A stretch of DNA of 64,000 nt from Demequina globuliformis (GCF_000975155.1 NZ_BBRG01000001.1:479999-543998); one strand, 5' to 3'; shown: positions 37,736 to 45,338, counted from the stretch's first letter. Translations and numbers: made by a program. Notes: a model not told the origin generated them from the letters alone.

Positions 37736-37781
37736 ATGTGACGCGACAAAGGTCCTGGGCCTAGCGGGGCCGCGCGACGGA

Positions 37782-37787
37782 TATGGT
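37782..37787 (+). promoter_or_regulatory. -10 box of the SCO4848-like gene
   Basis: TATGGT ends 6 nt before the GTG start at 37794 (leaderless). Confidence 0.45.
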
Positions 37788-37793
37788 GTTCGC

Positions 37794-38012
37794 GTGACTC
37801 TCGTGCTCTCGATCCTGCTCCTCACCAACGCCATCTTCGCGTTCATGGTGTGGCCCGCTTTCATGAAGCGCATCGCGGCAGACGCTCGCTCGACGGACGC
37901 TGACGGCCAGCGGACCAAGTTCTACGCGGTGCATCGCCGGCTCATCACGATTGCCCTGATCCTCGCAGGGATCTCAGGCGTTGCTGGAGTCGTGGGCTTT
38001 ATCTTCGGCTAG
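37794..38012 (+). CDS. SCO4848 family small membrane protein
   Basis: A 72-residue protein with two membrane helices (LVLSILLLTNAIFAFMVWPA and LITIALILAGISGVAGVVGF) and a short basic loop. It matches the small actinobacterial family named after SCO4848. Function unknown. The last 4 bp overlap the end of the convergent HIT gene. Confidence 0.85.
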   Translation: MTLVLSILLLTNAIFAFMVWPAFMKRIAADARSTDADGQRTKFYAVHRRLITIALILAGISGVAGVVGFIFG

Positions 38013-38467
38013 TGGGCGGAGCTGCGGATGCGCTCCAAGCCCGCGCGGACCTGGTCCGCAGCGTGCGACAGGCGGTCGTCCGTAGAGCCCGCCCAGTCTG
38101 CAGAAATCTCGAAGCCGTCATCCGGGTATCGAGGGAATACATGCAGGTGGGAGTGGAAGATTTCCTGCAAGGCAGCCTCCCCCTCGGCAAAGAACAGGTT
38201 CACACCCTCGCACCGGACCTCCGAGGCACGCAGCGCCCGCGCGAGTTCCTGCGCCACCTGCATGACCTTGCCTGCCAGCGCCGGCGGCATGTCCGTCAAC
38301 CCCACCGTGTGCTCCTTGGGCACGACCAACAGGTGGCCATCGGTCACGGGGTTGATGTCCATGAACGCCAACACGTCTGCGTCTTCCCACACCACGTGGT
38401 CCCGCGAAGGGTCTGCCACGATCGAGCAGAACACGCACTCGGCATTTGTTGAAGGCTCCGTCACCAT
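38009..38467 (-). CDS. HIT family nucleotide hydrolase
   Basis: A 152-residue histidine-triad protein. CVFCSIVADPSRDHVVWEDA is the N-terminal part with two cysteines that often bind zinc, and HSHLHVFPR is the catalytic triad. HIT enzymes hydrolyse phosphoramidates of nucleotides; the exact substrate is unknown. Confidence 0.92.
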   Translation of the reverse strand: MVTEPSTNAECVFCSIVADPSRDHVVWEDADVLAFMDINPVTDGHLLVVPKEHTVGLTDMPPALAGKVMQVAQELARALRASEVRCEGVNLFFAEGEAALQEIFHSHLHVFPRYPDDGFEISADWAGSTDDRLSHAADQVRAGLERIRSSAH

Positions 38468-38590
38468 GGCCCCAACGTACTACGCCGGTCGCGCACCAGG
38501 CCCGCACCTTGCCCGGTTCGCGCCAGCCCTGCCTCCCCCACGCCGACCCCGCGCTGGCCGACCGCCGGGCTACCGCCGGCCGAGCGCCGG

Positions 38591-38637
38591 CAGTCACCCA
38601 GTGCCGATTTTCGCGCGAATGCGGCACTCAGTGACTG
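38591..38637 (-). terminator. Nested palindrome at the 3' end of the GNAT gene
   Basis: Arms CAGTCACCCAGTGCCG (38591-38606) and CGGCACTCAGTGACTG (38622-38637) pair at 14 of 16 positions around a loop holding the perfect palindrome TTCGCGCGAA (38610-38619). It overlaps the last codons and stop of the GNAT gene. The palindrome-within-palindrome design recalls the elements at 12421 and 25562, with a different sequence. Confidence 0.7.
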
Positions 38638-39176
38638 CTGAGAAGCAGGTGCGGGGTTGACGGATGGGGGTCCGACTGAAGGCGCCCGTAGGTGTCGACA
38701 TCGACGCGAACACCGTCGATCAGAAACTTGCCCCTCTCGGTGCCCTCCTGCACGAACCCTGCGGCGCGCGCCACCGCTCCCGATGCCGGGTTGTTCACGC
38801 GGTGACCTAGCTCGAGCCGCTCAAGACCCCCCGCCTCCAGGGCCCAGGCCGCCACTGTCGCAGCGGCACGTTGCATGACGCCCTTGCCCCGGGCGTCGGC
38901 CCTCATCCAGTACCAGAACCACCCTGACCTGTTCACCGCATCGACTGTGACGCACACCAGTCCCACCAAGTGACCCTCGTTCTCGATGGCCCAGGGACAA
39001 TGCCGCGAGCCGGGCGCGGTGAGCCCCGCGATGTAGCGGTCCGCGTCGGCGAACGACGCGACATCGCCTTGGCGCGCCATGTCCGGGTGAGAGGTGAACG
39101 CCGCGAGGACATCTGCAGCGTCGCCTGCCACAAGCGGCCGCAGTGCGTACGGGAAATGCGCGGTGCTGGCAGTCAT
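38628..39176 (-). CDS. GNAT acetyltransferase (RimJ/RimL-like)
   Basis: A 182-residue GNAT enzyme of the ribosomal-protein N-acetyltransferase type. RLELGHRVNNPASGAVARAA is the acetyl-CoA end of the fold, and GWFWYWMRADARGKGVMQRA contains the RxxGxG/A-like pyrophosphate loop. The start at 39174-39176 is supported by TACATT 7 nt upstream; the ATG at 39197 would lie before that promoter. Substrate unknown. Confidence 0.85.
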   Translation of the reverse strand: MTASTAHFPYALRPLVAGDAADVLAAFTSHPDMARQGDVASFADADRYIAGLTAPGSRHCPWAIENEGHLVGLVCVTVDAVNRSGWFWYWMRADARGKGVMQRAAATVAAWALEAGGLERLELGHRVNNPASGAVARAAGFVQEGTERGKFLIDGVRVDVDTYGRLQSDPHPSTPHLLLSSH

Positions 39177-39183
39177 CCCACGC

Positions 39184-39189
39184 AATGTA
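39184..39189 (-). promoter_or_regulatory. -10 box of the GNAT gene
   Basis: TACATT on the minus strand, 7 nt before the ATG at 39176 (leaderless). Confidence 0.45.
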
Positions 39190-39280
39190 CCCGCCACACG
39201 AGGTGGCGACTGGCAACGGCGGATGCTAAGAGCCCTGCTAGACCGTCGCCGGAATCATGGTCACAGTTCAGCAAAGAGGC

Positions 39281-39309
39281 TTGCTCGCACTGAGTCGGGG
39301 GCGTAGTCT
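39281..39309 (+). promoter_or_regulatory. Promoter of the leader-peptide unit
   Basis: TTGCTC (39281-39286) and TAGTCT (39304-39309) with an exact 17-bp spacer. Transcription would start near 39316, giving a leader of about 44 nt that contains TCCAGC-ggtca-GCTGGA, a small hairpin, before the first ATG. Confidence 0.6.
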
Positions 39310-39359
39310 CACATCGTTCCAGCGGTCAGCTGGACGTGCTGAAGAGATTGAGGAGGTGC

Positions 39360-39425
39360 ATGACCATGTTGAAGTTTGCAAACATCACGGCAATTGTCGT
39401 GCGCCTGCCCCTCGGCCGTAGCTAA
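39360..39425 (+). CDS. 21-residue leader peptide (candidate attenuator ORF)
   Basis: A very short ORF, MTMLKFANITAIVVRLPLGR plus a final Ser, with one of the strongest ribosome binding sites in the window (GAGGAGG, 4 nt before the ATG). It ends 158 nt before the next start codon; that gap contains several possible stems, such as GTGCGT-cacc-ACGCAC at 39523-39538. A hydrophobic start and a basic VVRLPLGR end are seen in some ribosome-arrest leader peptides. Its role as a sensor of translation state is inference; it is not similar to a known regulator that I can name. Confidence 0.6.
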   Translation: MTMLKFANITAIVVRLPLGRS

Positions 39426-39583
39426 CGCTGCGTACTCCGCCCCGCACTCGTTGAGTTGCGCGGGCCCGGCCCTGGCCTGATGCCTCACCGCGCGCTCTGT
39501 CGCGACACCCGCCTATGTCATCGTGCGTCACCACGCACCTGAGCACGGGCCCACTCTTCCGCACCACCAGTCAAGGAACTGAC

Positions 39584-39802
39584 ATGCACACCATCGACCC
39601 TGAGTCGATGCTCACCGTTCACCACGCCGAGCACCGACAACTCATATCCCCGGCAGGCACTGCCCGCCGGGCCTACCGGCAGCACACCGTCATCCGTCGC
39701 GTTCGCGCGGTCTACGTCGTAGTCCTACGACGCGCCTACGTTCGCGCCCGAGCCGCTCAGGCGCGTTCCGAGGCGCACGCGTCGAGCGCGACGGCGGCGT
39801 AA
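39584..39802 (+). CDS. Small basic protein, unknown
   Basis: A 72-residue protein (MHTIDPESMLTVHHAEHRQL at the start, an Arg-rich middle RRVRAVYVVVLRRAYVRARA) with AAGGA 8 nt before its ATG. High Arg content suggests nucleic-acid or ribosome binding. It is the first full-length ORF after the leader peptide and is followed 84 bp later by another tiny basic protein. No family recognised. Confidence 0.55.
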   Translation: MHTIDPESMLTVHHAEHRQLISPAGTARRAYRQHTVIRRVRAVYVVVLRRAYVRARAAQARSEAHASSATAA

Positions 39803-39886
39803 TGCGACCCACTGCGCGGCTCCGCCTGGACTCCTCCGGGCGGGGCCGCGTGACCATTCCCCGCTGCCAGAAGAAAGGACACTCCC

Positions 39887-40108
39887 ATGGCACGCAAGCG
39901 CAAGAAGCCTCGCGCAGGACTGGCCGGCATGGGCAATGACGCACTTCATCACGCGATGCAGGAAAAGCGCCGTTCCAACGCCGCCCAGCCTCATCTCGAC
40001 AGCCGTACGCAAAGGGCCCGCACCAGGGCCGACGCCACCCGCAAGGCCATCACCGACTCCCGCCGGTCCCTGGAGGGACATGGCTGTCAGCGTCACCGTA
40101 GGCGCTGA
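39887..40108 (+). CDS. Small Lys/Arg-rich protein, unknown
   Basis: A 73-residue protein beginning MARKRKKPRAGLAGMGNDAL and continuing HHAMQEKRRSNAAQPH, with AAAGGA before the ATG. The GMGNDALHHAMQEKRRS phrase looks conserved: I recall similar short actinobacterial hypothetical proteins. Very basic, so RNA or ribosome binding is likely but unproven. Its last codons form the left part of a terminator hairpin. Confidence 0.6.
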   Translation: MARKRKKPRAGLAGMGNDALHHAMQEKRRSNAAQPHLDSRTQRARTRADATRKAITDSRRSLEGHGCQRHRRR

Positions 40109-40112
40109 CAGC
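40083..40112 (+). terminator. Terminator of the leader-peptide unit
   Basis: GCTGTCAGCG and CGCTGACAGC pair perfectly (10 bp) around a 10-nt loop and are followed by TTTGCCTC. It overlaps the end of the 73-residue ORF and separates the unit from the pseudouridine synthase promoter. Confidence 0.75.
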
Positions 40113-40139
40113 TTTGCCTCTCTAGGGACGGCCGCAATA

Positions 40140-40145
40140 TACGAT
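40140..40145 (+). promoter_or_regulatory. -10 box of the pseudouridine synthase gene
   Basis: TACGAT, part of AATATACGAT, ends 7 nt before the ATG at 40153 (leaderless). Confidence 0.5.
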
Positions 40146-40152
40146 TCCTGGC

Positions 40153-41073
40153 ATGCCGCCCCGCTCCCCATTGCCGCAACGCCATGGGCTGGATGCTGCG
40201 TGGATTCGCACGCCCCGCGTTGACGGCGAAGCCCAGACCTGGGCGACCATGGGCGACTTTCTGCGCGACCGCCTTCCCGCCCGAGCGCAGGTGGACGCGC
40301 GCCTCGAAGCCGGCGAGTTTGTGAACCACGATGGTCAGCCGTGGTCAGGAGACGAGCCGTACCGACCGCACCAGTTCATCTGGTTCCACCGCCCGCTCGA
40401 ACCGGAGGTTCCGGTCCCGTTTCCCATCACCGTCGTTGCCCAGACCGAGCGGTACGTGGTCGCCGACAAACCACACTTCATGGCTACGACCCCGCGCGGG
40501 GCGCATGTCCAGGAAACGGCGCTCGTGAAGCTCCGCGTGCGCTTGGGACTGCCCGAACTAACGCCTGCGCACCGGCTCGACCGCGCAACGGCTGGCCTCG
40601 TGATGTTCACGACGAGGCGTGAGTTCCGCGGGCCTTACGCGATGGTGTTTGAGCGGCGTCGCGCGCGCAAGAAGTACGAGGCCCTCGCTCCGCACGACCC
40701 CACGGTGACGTTCCCGGCGCGCGTCGCAAACCGCATTGAGAAGGAGCGAGGGAGTCTGCAGGCGCGGATTGTCGCGGGCGAGCCGAACGCCGAGACGTTC
40801 ATTGAACGAGTGGAAGTGCGCGGCTCATGGGCCCGCTATGCGCTCACCCCGGTGACCGGCAAGACGCACCAGTTGCGGGTGCACATGGCGTCGCTCGGGC
40901 TTCCCATCCTGGGCGACCCCATGTACCCAGAGGTGCTGGAGGTGGCCGCGGATGACTTCAGCAACCCCCTCCAACTCGTCGCACGCGGGTTGAGCTTCAC
41001 GGACCCCATCGATGGGAGCGAGGCCCGTTTTGAGAGCCGATGCGCGCTCCAGTGGCCGCACGAGGTCGCCTAG
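40153..41073 (+). CDS. RluA-family pseudouridine synthase
   Basis: A 306-residue RNA pseudouridine synthase. The catalytic Asp is in AHRLDRATAGLVMFTT, and KTHQLRVHMASLGLPILGDP is the conserved C-terminal motif. A short N-terminal S4-like stretch (WATMGDFLRDRLPARAQVDA) precedes the core. Members modify uridines in 23S rRNA or tRNA; the exact site is unknown. Confidence 0.9.
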   Translation: MPPRSPLPQRHGLDAAWIRTPRVDGEAQTWATMGDFLRDRLPARAQVDARLEAGEFVNHDGQPWSGDEPYRPHQFIWFHRPLEPEVPVPFPITVVAQTERYVVADKPHFMATTPRGAHVQETALVKLRVRLGLPELTPAHRLDRATAGLVMFTTRREFRGPYAMVFERRRARKKYEALAPHDPTVTFPARVANRIEKERGSLQARIVAGEPNAETFIERVEVRGSWARYALTPVTGKTHQLRVHMASLGLPILGDPMYPEVLEVAADDFSNPLQLVARGLSFTDPIDGSEARFESRCALQWPHEVA

Positions 41074-41109
41074 CGCACGCGGCAATTGTGGCTGCGCAGC
41101 AGCCAGGGT

Positions 41110-41424
41110 CTAGGTCAGCTTCTCGAAGACCATCGTGGCCTGGATGCGCTCGCCGCCTCCAAGACCTGCCGAGCCCGACGACGCGGTAGTGATGGTGTGC
41201 AGTCGGTAGCCAAGCGACGCCTGGTAGTTGATCACCCTCTCCAGCTCCACGAGATTGTTCGACCCCGTGCCCATGAACTTTTCCTTGAGCGACACTTGGA
41301 GCACCGCGTAGGGGCCCGACTGAGTGTCCCCCTGGCGCTCGCGACGCTCGTCACTCCAGCCTTGACCATCCCACCAGCGTTCCGCCCCCGATCCGTCGTC
41401 ATACCAACCAGGCTGCGTTGTCAT
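41110..41424 (-). CDS. DUF2510-DUF4177 small protein
   Basis: A 104-residue protein. The first 25 residues, QPGWYDDGSGAERWWDGQGW, match DUF2510, a short Trp-rich motif common at the N-terminus of actinobacterial proteins. The rest (YAVLQVSLKEKFMGTGSNNL, ERVINYQASLGYRLHTITT) matches DUF4177. AAGGGGGG precedes the ATG at 41424. Function unknown. Confidence 0.8.
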   Translation of the reverse strand: MTTQPGWYDDGSGAERWWDGQGWSDERRERQGDTQSGPYAVLQVSLKEKFMGTGSNNLVELERVINYQASLGYRLHTITTASSGSAGLGGGERIQATMVFEKLT

Positions 41425-41612
41425 GGTGCCCCCCTTGTGCATCTCTGTGTCTGGCTCTTCCGATTCGCCTACCGTAGCGTCGAACCTTGTCCGGGCGTTT
41501 CACTGACCGTGATGTGATTCTCGTCAGGTGTGCGAGTACTGGTGCGTCCCCGCCTCACCATGTGAATCCGGCGCCAGTTCAACTCTCCCGTCGTGTGGCT
41601 GACAGCACTCCC

Positions 41613-42044
41613 CTATTGGAGGCAGAACTCGTTGCCCTCAGGATCACGCATTTGGTAATACAACTCGGGCCACTCACCCCATGTCTGGTCGATGAGGCGC
41701 ACCACCTCAGCGCCCAAGGCGACAAGCCTGTCCTTCTCCGCGTCGAGTTCTTCACGCGAGGGACGGCGACCAGGAGTGGCCTGAACATCCAGGTGCAGAC
41801 GGTTGCGACCCGCCTTGGCGGCGTCGGCGTGATGAAAGAAGAACCGTGGCCCTTCTTGCCCTTCGCCGGGCTCGGCGAGACCGCGCTTGGCCAAATCCAC
41901 CTCTGTGAGGCCGGCGGCGAGGAGCTGACTGACGAGCGGTTCTTCCCACGTCTGCGGCGGATACCCAAATACGCCTGCCCAGAAGCGCGACAGGCGCTCA
42001 GGGTCGTCCGCGTAGAACGTGATGTTGCCTAGCTTCGATGCCAC
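41613..42044 (-). CDS. VOC (glyoxalase/bleomycin-resistance) family protein
   Basis: A 143-residue VOC protein with two beta-alpha-beta-beta-beta repeats: LGNITFYADDPERLSRFWAG opens the first, and YYQMRDPEGNEFCLQ closes the second. HLDVQA and the Glu in GNEFCL are probable metal ligands. GTG start with AAGGAG 6 nt upstream. Substrate unknown. It lies at the left edge of the accessory island. Confidence 0.88.
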   Translation of the reverse strand: MASKLGNITFYADDPERLSRFWAGVFGYPPQTWEEPLVSQLLAAGLTEVDLAKRGLAEPGEGQEGPRFFFHHADAAKAGRNRLHLDVQATPGRRPSREELDAEKDRLVALGAEVVRLIDQTWGEWPELYYQMRDPEGNEFCLQ

Positions 42045-42234
42045 GGTTCGCTCCTTGTCGCGTGCTGCTGGCGCCTCGCGGCGCCGCTTGTGCAGTTCAC
42101 ATCAGCATGGCACCTAGGCACGTGCGGCGCAGGCGCGGGCAAGCCACCGCGTTGCTTGCTGAAATGCGCGCACGCTCTGGCGACGCTTACCGTCTGAGCC
42201 GCGCAGACGTATAGCTCGTGCTCGCGGCTGGACG

Positions 42235-42564
42235 TCAGGCGGGCGAGGGACGACACGCGATCCTGAGCGTGTCTTCGGAGCCCCCGACGAATCCCCGAAG
42301 CGACGAGTCCGCGATGAGGAGGCGGGCACCTCGATCACCGGTCTCGCCCACCGTTTCGACCTGGGCTACGTCTTGCCAGCCTGCTGCGCCCTTCGCGCGG
42401 CATACCCAGGTCGCACGCGGGGCTCGCGAGAGAAACGGCCGGAGCACGCTGGCCAACATCTCTGACAGCAAGAGGCCGTCGGACACATTCACGGTCGTTT
42501 CCCGACCGTACTGATCACCCGCATGAGCGTCGAGACGCTCGACTTCAACACAGATCATCGGCAC
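42235..42564 (-). CDS. Hypothetical protein
   Basis: A 109-residue protein with no recognised family (TVNVSDGLLLSEMLASVLRP, RATWVCRAKGAAGWQDVAQV). The GTG at 42564 is preceded by GGGGAG 6 nt upstream, which supports translation. No membrane helix or signal peptide. It sits between a GNAT and a VOC gene on the same strand. The preceding 190 bp (42045-42234) hold nothing I can identify. Confidence 0.5.
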   Translation of the reverse strand: MPMICVEVERLDAHAGDQYGRETTVNVSDGLLLSEMLASVLRPFLSRAPRATWVCRAKGAAGWQDVAQVETVGETGDRGARLLIADSSLRGFVGGSEDTLRIACRPSPA

Positions 42565-42634
42565 GTGCTTCTCCCCATTTGCGAGTGCTCCGTCGAGCGC
42601 TCGCGCACCTCACAGCGTTCAACCGGAACGCCCC

Positions 42635-43186
42635 CTACGAGCGCGTTGAGCCACGCCCTTGACCATCGAGGTCACATGTCATCCACACGGTACAGCCGTG
42701 GTCCGGATTGAGGTCTCGCTGGCCACTGTCGGTGAACCCTAGCTTCGCCAACACCCTGAACGAACGAGCGTTCCAGTCCCATACAGAAGCCCAGACTTTG
42801 GACCGTCCAGTCGCCCGGGCAGCGTCAAGGATGGCTCTGGCAGATTCCGTCGCATAGCCCCGCCCCTGCCAGGCGCGAGCGACCTCGAAGACGAGTTCGG
42901 GCTCATCCGGGTTCATGCCGCCAACCCTCAGACCGCAGTAGCCAATGAAGCCCGGCGCGCTCCGCCGTTCGATCACCCACGTCGACAAGCCCGTCCGGTC
43001 AGACTCGGCCAACTGCGTCGCGAGCAACTCGTTGAACTCCATGATGGTGGGGCGACCGTCCGCGTCGATCCGCCGCCGTGGCGGAACTCGCGGATCACGC
43101 TCGAGCCACAAGCCTCGCACGGCCGCAGCATCGGCCAACTCCATGCGGCGCAGCCGAAGACGATCGGTGACCACGTCCTGCGACAT
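42635..43186 (-). CDS. GNAT acetyltransferase (RimL-like)
   Basis: A 183-residue GNAT enzyme of the Acetyltransf_3 type: VVTDRLRLRRMELADAAAVR starts the fold, ARAWQGRGYATESARAIL is the acetyl-CoA loop (QGRGYA), and WDWNARSFRVLAKLGFTDSG is the final conserved part. Substrate unknown. The start at 43186 is chosen over 43207 and a long unconserved extension to 43384 that reads through the ychF-like repeat. Confidence 0.8.
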   Translation of the reverse strand: MSQDVVTDRLRLRRMELADAAAVRGLWLERDPRVPPRRRIDADGRPTIMEFNELLATQLAESDRTGLSTWVIERRSAPGFIGYCGLRVGGMNPDEPELVFEVARAWQGRGYATESARAILDAARATGRSKVWASVWDWNARSFRVLAKLGFTDSGQRDLNPDHGCTVWMTCDLDGQGRGSTRS

Positions 43187-43301
43187 CGACAGGTACACGC
43201 GGACCATTATCGCTCGACTCGTGCGTGCTGCGGCGGAGCGCTCACCCTTGCGAGCCGTCGCTCGCTCTAGGCGGGACGCGGATAACGGGGCGCCAACAGC
43301 G

Positions 43302-43352
43302 CTAGACGCTAAAGCGGAACTCCAACACATCACGTAGTCGAGCAACCACTGG
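43302..43352 (-). repeat. ychF 3'-end repeat, copy X5
   Basis: On the minus strand this encodes LEFRFSV and a stop, parallel to the YchF C-terminus VEFRFNV*. TGGAGTTCCGCTTTA is shared exactly except one base with copy X2. It lies between the methyltransferase and GNAT genes and includes a stretch (GACTACGTGATG) that also matches the ychF codons for DYVM. Interpreted as an integration scar (att-like site). Confidence 0.7.
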
Positions 43353-43461
43353 TTGCTGTGCACACGTCGATACGCAGGATACAAACGCCGCTGCGATGCG
43401 CTTGGCGATCATCCCTGTTCGGCGGTCGCCAAGGCGTTACCAGCTTCGTTCGAAGGCGATG

Positions 43462-44199
43462 TCACGGCAGGACGGAGGCTTCGATCCCAATGAAACGCGG
43501 ATACGGGAACGCGTCGACACTTTCCGGACCCCGCAATTCTTCGAAGGCAGTCACGGTTAGGCCGTGCCGACGGAGCGTGCTCAGATACAGCTCAAGCGGC
43601 CGGTGCACATGAGTCGCAACCAGCCCGTAGGACTTCGAGCTCGTTCTGAATGGAGTCTCAACGACGGTCTCAGCGAGATAGCTGAAACCGTCTCTGCTCG
43701 CGTAGTCCCAATAGATCGGCCAGAACGCCGGGTGAGCGATAGTCGCGAGCACTACTCCCCCGCGCGCGAGGGTCGCGAGCGCACCGACGATCCCCTCGAG
43801 ATCAAGCGCGTCCATAAGAACCATGTTCGCGACAGCCAAGTCGAACCGCAGATCCGAGCCGCGACGCACCCACTCTTCAGCGGTCGCGACCTCGAATCGC
43901 GTTGTGTCATCGCGAACACGAGCAAGTCCGATACTCACGGCGCTCGGATCGATGCCCAGAGTTTCGCCAGAACGCAGATGCAACTTCGACGTGAGCCGTC
44001 CTGTCCCACATCCCACGTCGACAATCTTCGTTGCCGCCAAGCGATCGACACGCTCGAGGATCCACGGCTCGAGGACCTGCTCATACGAGGTGTCTTGATG
44101 CAGCGCAACTTGGCGATCACGGATCGGAGCAATCGAGTCCCATTCGCGGACGATTTCGGCCTCGTCCTTGTGATCGTAAAACTTCACAGGCTCGGTCAC
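43462..44199 (-). CDS. Class I SAM-dependent methyltransferase
   Basis: A 245-residue methyltransferase. Motif I is KIVDVGCGTGRLTSKL, motif II GETLGIDPSAVSIGLARV, motif IV FDLAVANMVLMDALD; the long C-terminal part (ETVVETPFRTSSKSYGLVAT, HVHRPLELYLSTLRRHGLTV) resembles small-molecule methyltransferases. The ATG overlaps the stop of the upstream 2-TM gene by 4 bp, so the two are translated together. Base composition appears lower in GC than the flanks. Substrate unknown. Confidence 0.85.
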   Translation of the reverse strand: MTEPVKFYDHKDEAEIVREWDSIAPIRDRQVALHQDTSYEQVLEPWILERVDRLAATKIVDVGCGTGRLTSKLHLRSGETLGIDPSAVSIGLARVRDDTTRFEVATAEEWVRRGSDLRFDLAVANMVLMDALDLEGIVGALATLARGGVVLATIAHPAFWPIYWDYASRDGFSYLAETVVETPFRTSSKSYGLVATHVHRPLELYLSTLRRHGLTVTAFEELRGPESVDAFPYPRFIGIEASVLP

Positions 44200-44807
44200 C
44201 TAGAACCCTTCTCGGCAAGACGGCGTGCGAGTTCAATCAAGTCCTTCGCCATGTTCAGCGTGGGGTCATCACTGGAATGAAACTCCCGGATCATGTGCGC
44301 GCCTTTTCGCCCATAGCCCACAGCCACCCATGCATCGGCTCTGCTCGAATTGACGACTGTAAATCGACTCCGAAGCCGGAAGGTCTCGTCACCGTAGTAA
44401 CGCGCCTCCGCCCCTGCCCTCACGAGTTGACGGCTCATCTGATTAGCCCTCGGCATAACTAGCACGAGGGATCGCTCTGCTGCCTTCTTCATGAGCATCT
44501 CGTATGCCTCGCCAGAGACCCAACTTAGGTCGTTAGACGAGACGACGCACTGCCCATCAAGCTTTGTGAGATTCGCCATGTATTTCCGGATGCGCTCATT
44601 CCGCTTCTTGCCTTTGTATGCGATGGGCCGGGAGCGCACGGCAGCGACTACTTCCCACACCGCTAGCGAAATGGCGGCCACCACTGCGACTGCGACCAAC
44701 ACGACCTTCCACGGTGTCGCGAGAAGTTCGTCTAAATCGCCAGCCAACAGCACTGTCAGCACGACGGCGGCAACAGCTGAGAATTGCGCGAGGATGGTCC
44801 TGATCAC
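44196..44807 (-). CDS. Two-TM protein with unknown cytoplasmic domain
   Basis: A 203-residue protein. Two N-terminal membrane helices (FSAVAAVVLTVLLAGDLDEL and VVLVAVAVVAAISLAVWEVV) precede about 150 soluble residues (VVSSNDLSWVSGEAYEMLMK, LVLVMPRANQMSRQLVRAG, FTVVNSSRADAWVAVGYG). The soluble part faintly recalls non-catalytic phospholipase D-like domains, but I cannot assign it. It overlaps the methyltransferase gene by 4 bp. Codon use is less GC-rich than the neighbourhood, a sign of transfer. Confidence 0.65.
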   Translation of the reverse strand: MIRTILAQFSAVAAVVLTVLLAGDLDELLATPWKVVLVAVAVVAAISLAVWEVVAAVRSRPIAYKGKKRNERIRKYMANLTKLDGQCVVSSNDLSWVSGEAYEMLMKKAAERSLVLVMPRANQMSRQLVRAGAEARYYGDETFRLRSRFTVVNSSRADAWVAVGYGRKGAHMIREFHSSDDPTLNMAKDLIELARRLAEKGSR

Positions 44808-44915
44808 AACGCAATGTTATTGCAATTCTCATGCCCTGACCGCTGAACACGGGTCCCCCGGGCGGCTCTGCCTGGCCCACCCCCAAACTTGCGTCGCCGC
44901 ACTGACTCCACAGTG

Positions 44916-44942
44916 CTAGATGTTGAAGCGCAACCTAACTTG
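44916..44942 (-). repeat. ychF 3'-end repeat, copy X4
   Basis: On the minus strand it encodes VRLRFNI and a stop, the most diverged copy of the YchF C-terminus. It lies 40 bp before the broken serine recombinase gene, where an attachment site is expected. Confidence 0.6.
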
Positions 44943-44981
44943 TGGCGTAATGGAAAGCAGTTTCACCTCTACCGTGTGAGC

Positions 44982-45179
44982 ATGATCGAGGCTTCCGTGC
45001 GTGCCGCGCTCTACCTTCGTATCTCTTTGCATCGAGAGATGGATAGCCTCGCCATAGATCGGCAGCGGGCCGACTGCATGCAGATCGCCACGACTCGGGG
45101 CTGGCGGATCGCTCGCGCCGCGCACGCACCGCCAACACAAAACCCGTCACTCCTGTGGCGACGCCGAGCACAAGAATAG
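44982..45179 (+). pseudogene. Truncated serine recombinase (resolvase/integrase N-terminus)
   Basis: About 42 residues match the start of a serine recombinase: RAALYLRISLHREMDSLAID with the catalytic Ser in YLRIS, then RQRADCMQIATTRGWRIA. After that the frame changes to unrelated sequence (HAPPTQNP) and stops at 45179, so the catalytic domain is incomplete and inactive. It is a relic of the enzyme that may have built the island. Confidence 0.75.
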
Positions 45180-45338
45180 GCAAGTAGACCAACGAATCCG
45201 CCGCCCGGTACAGCACGACGAGCACGCCCAAGACCAGGAGCGCGACTCCCGACACCCACATCGCCAATGTAGGTTGCGGGCGCCCGGCGATCCGGAGTCG
45301 TCCGCGACGGCCGGAGATCCTGCGTGTTCGTCGGTCAT
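45111..45338 (-). pseudogene. Degenerate small membrane protein gene
   Basis: On the minus strand one frame encodes two membrane helices (MWVSGVALLVLGVLVVLYRA and LPILVLGVATGVTGFVLAVR), while a plausible N-terminus (MTDEHAGSPAVADDSG) is in a different frame, so a frameshift is likely. Its 3' part runs into the broken recombinase, suggesting the two were joined by deletion or insertion. Confidence 0.45.

Noticed and set aside
41470..41530. Further ychF-type repeat left of X6
   Set aside because: Only scattered matches (GTCGAACCTTGTCC); too weak to count.
44196..44807. Active phospholipase D domain in the 2-TM protein
   Set aside because: No HxK motif is present; the resemblance is only in general pattern.
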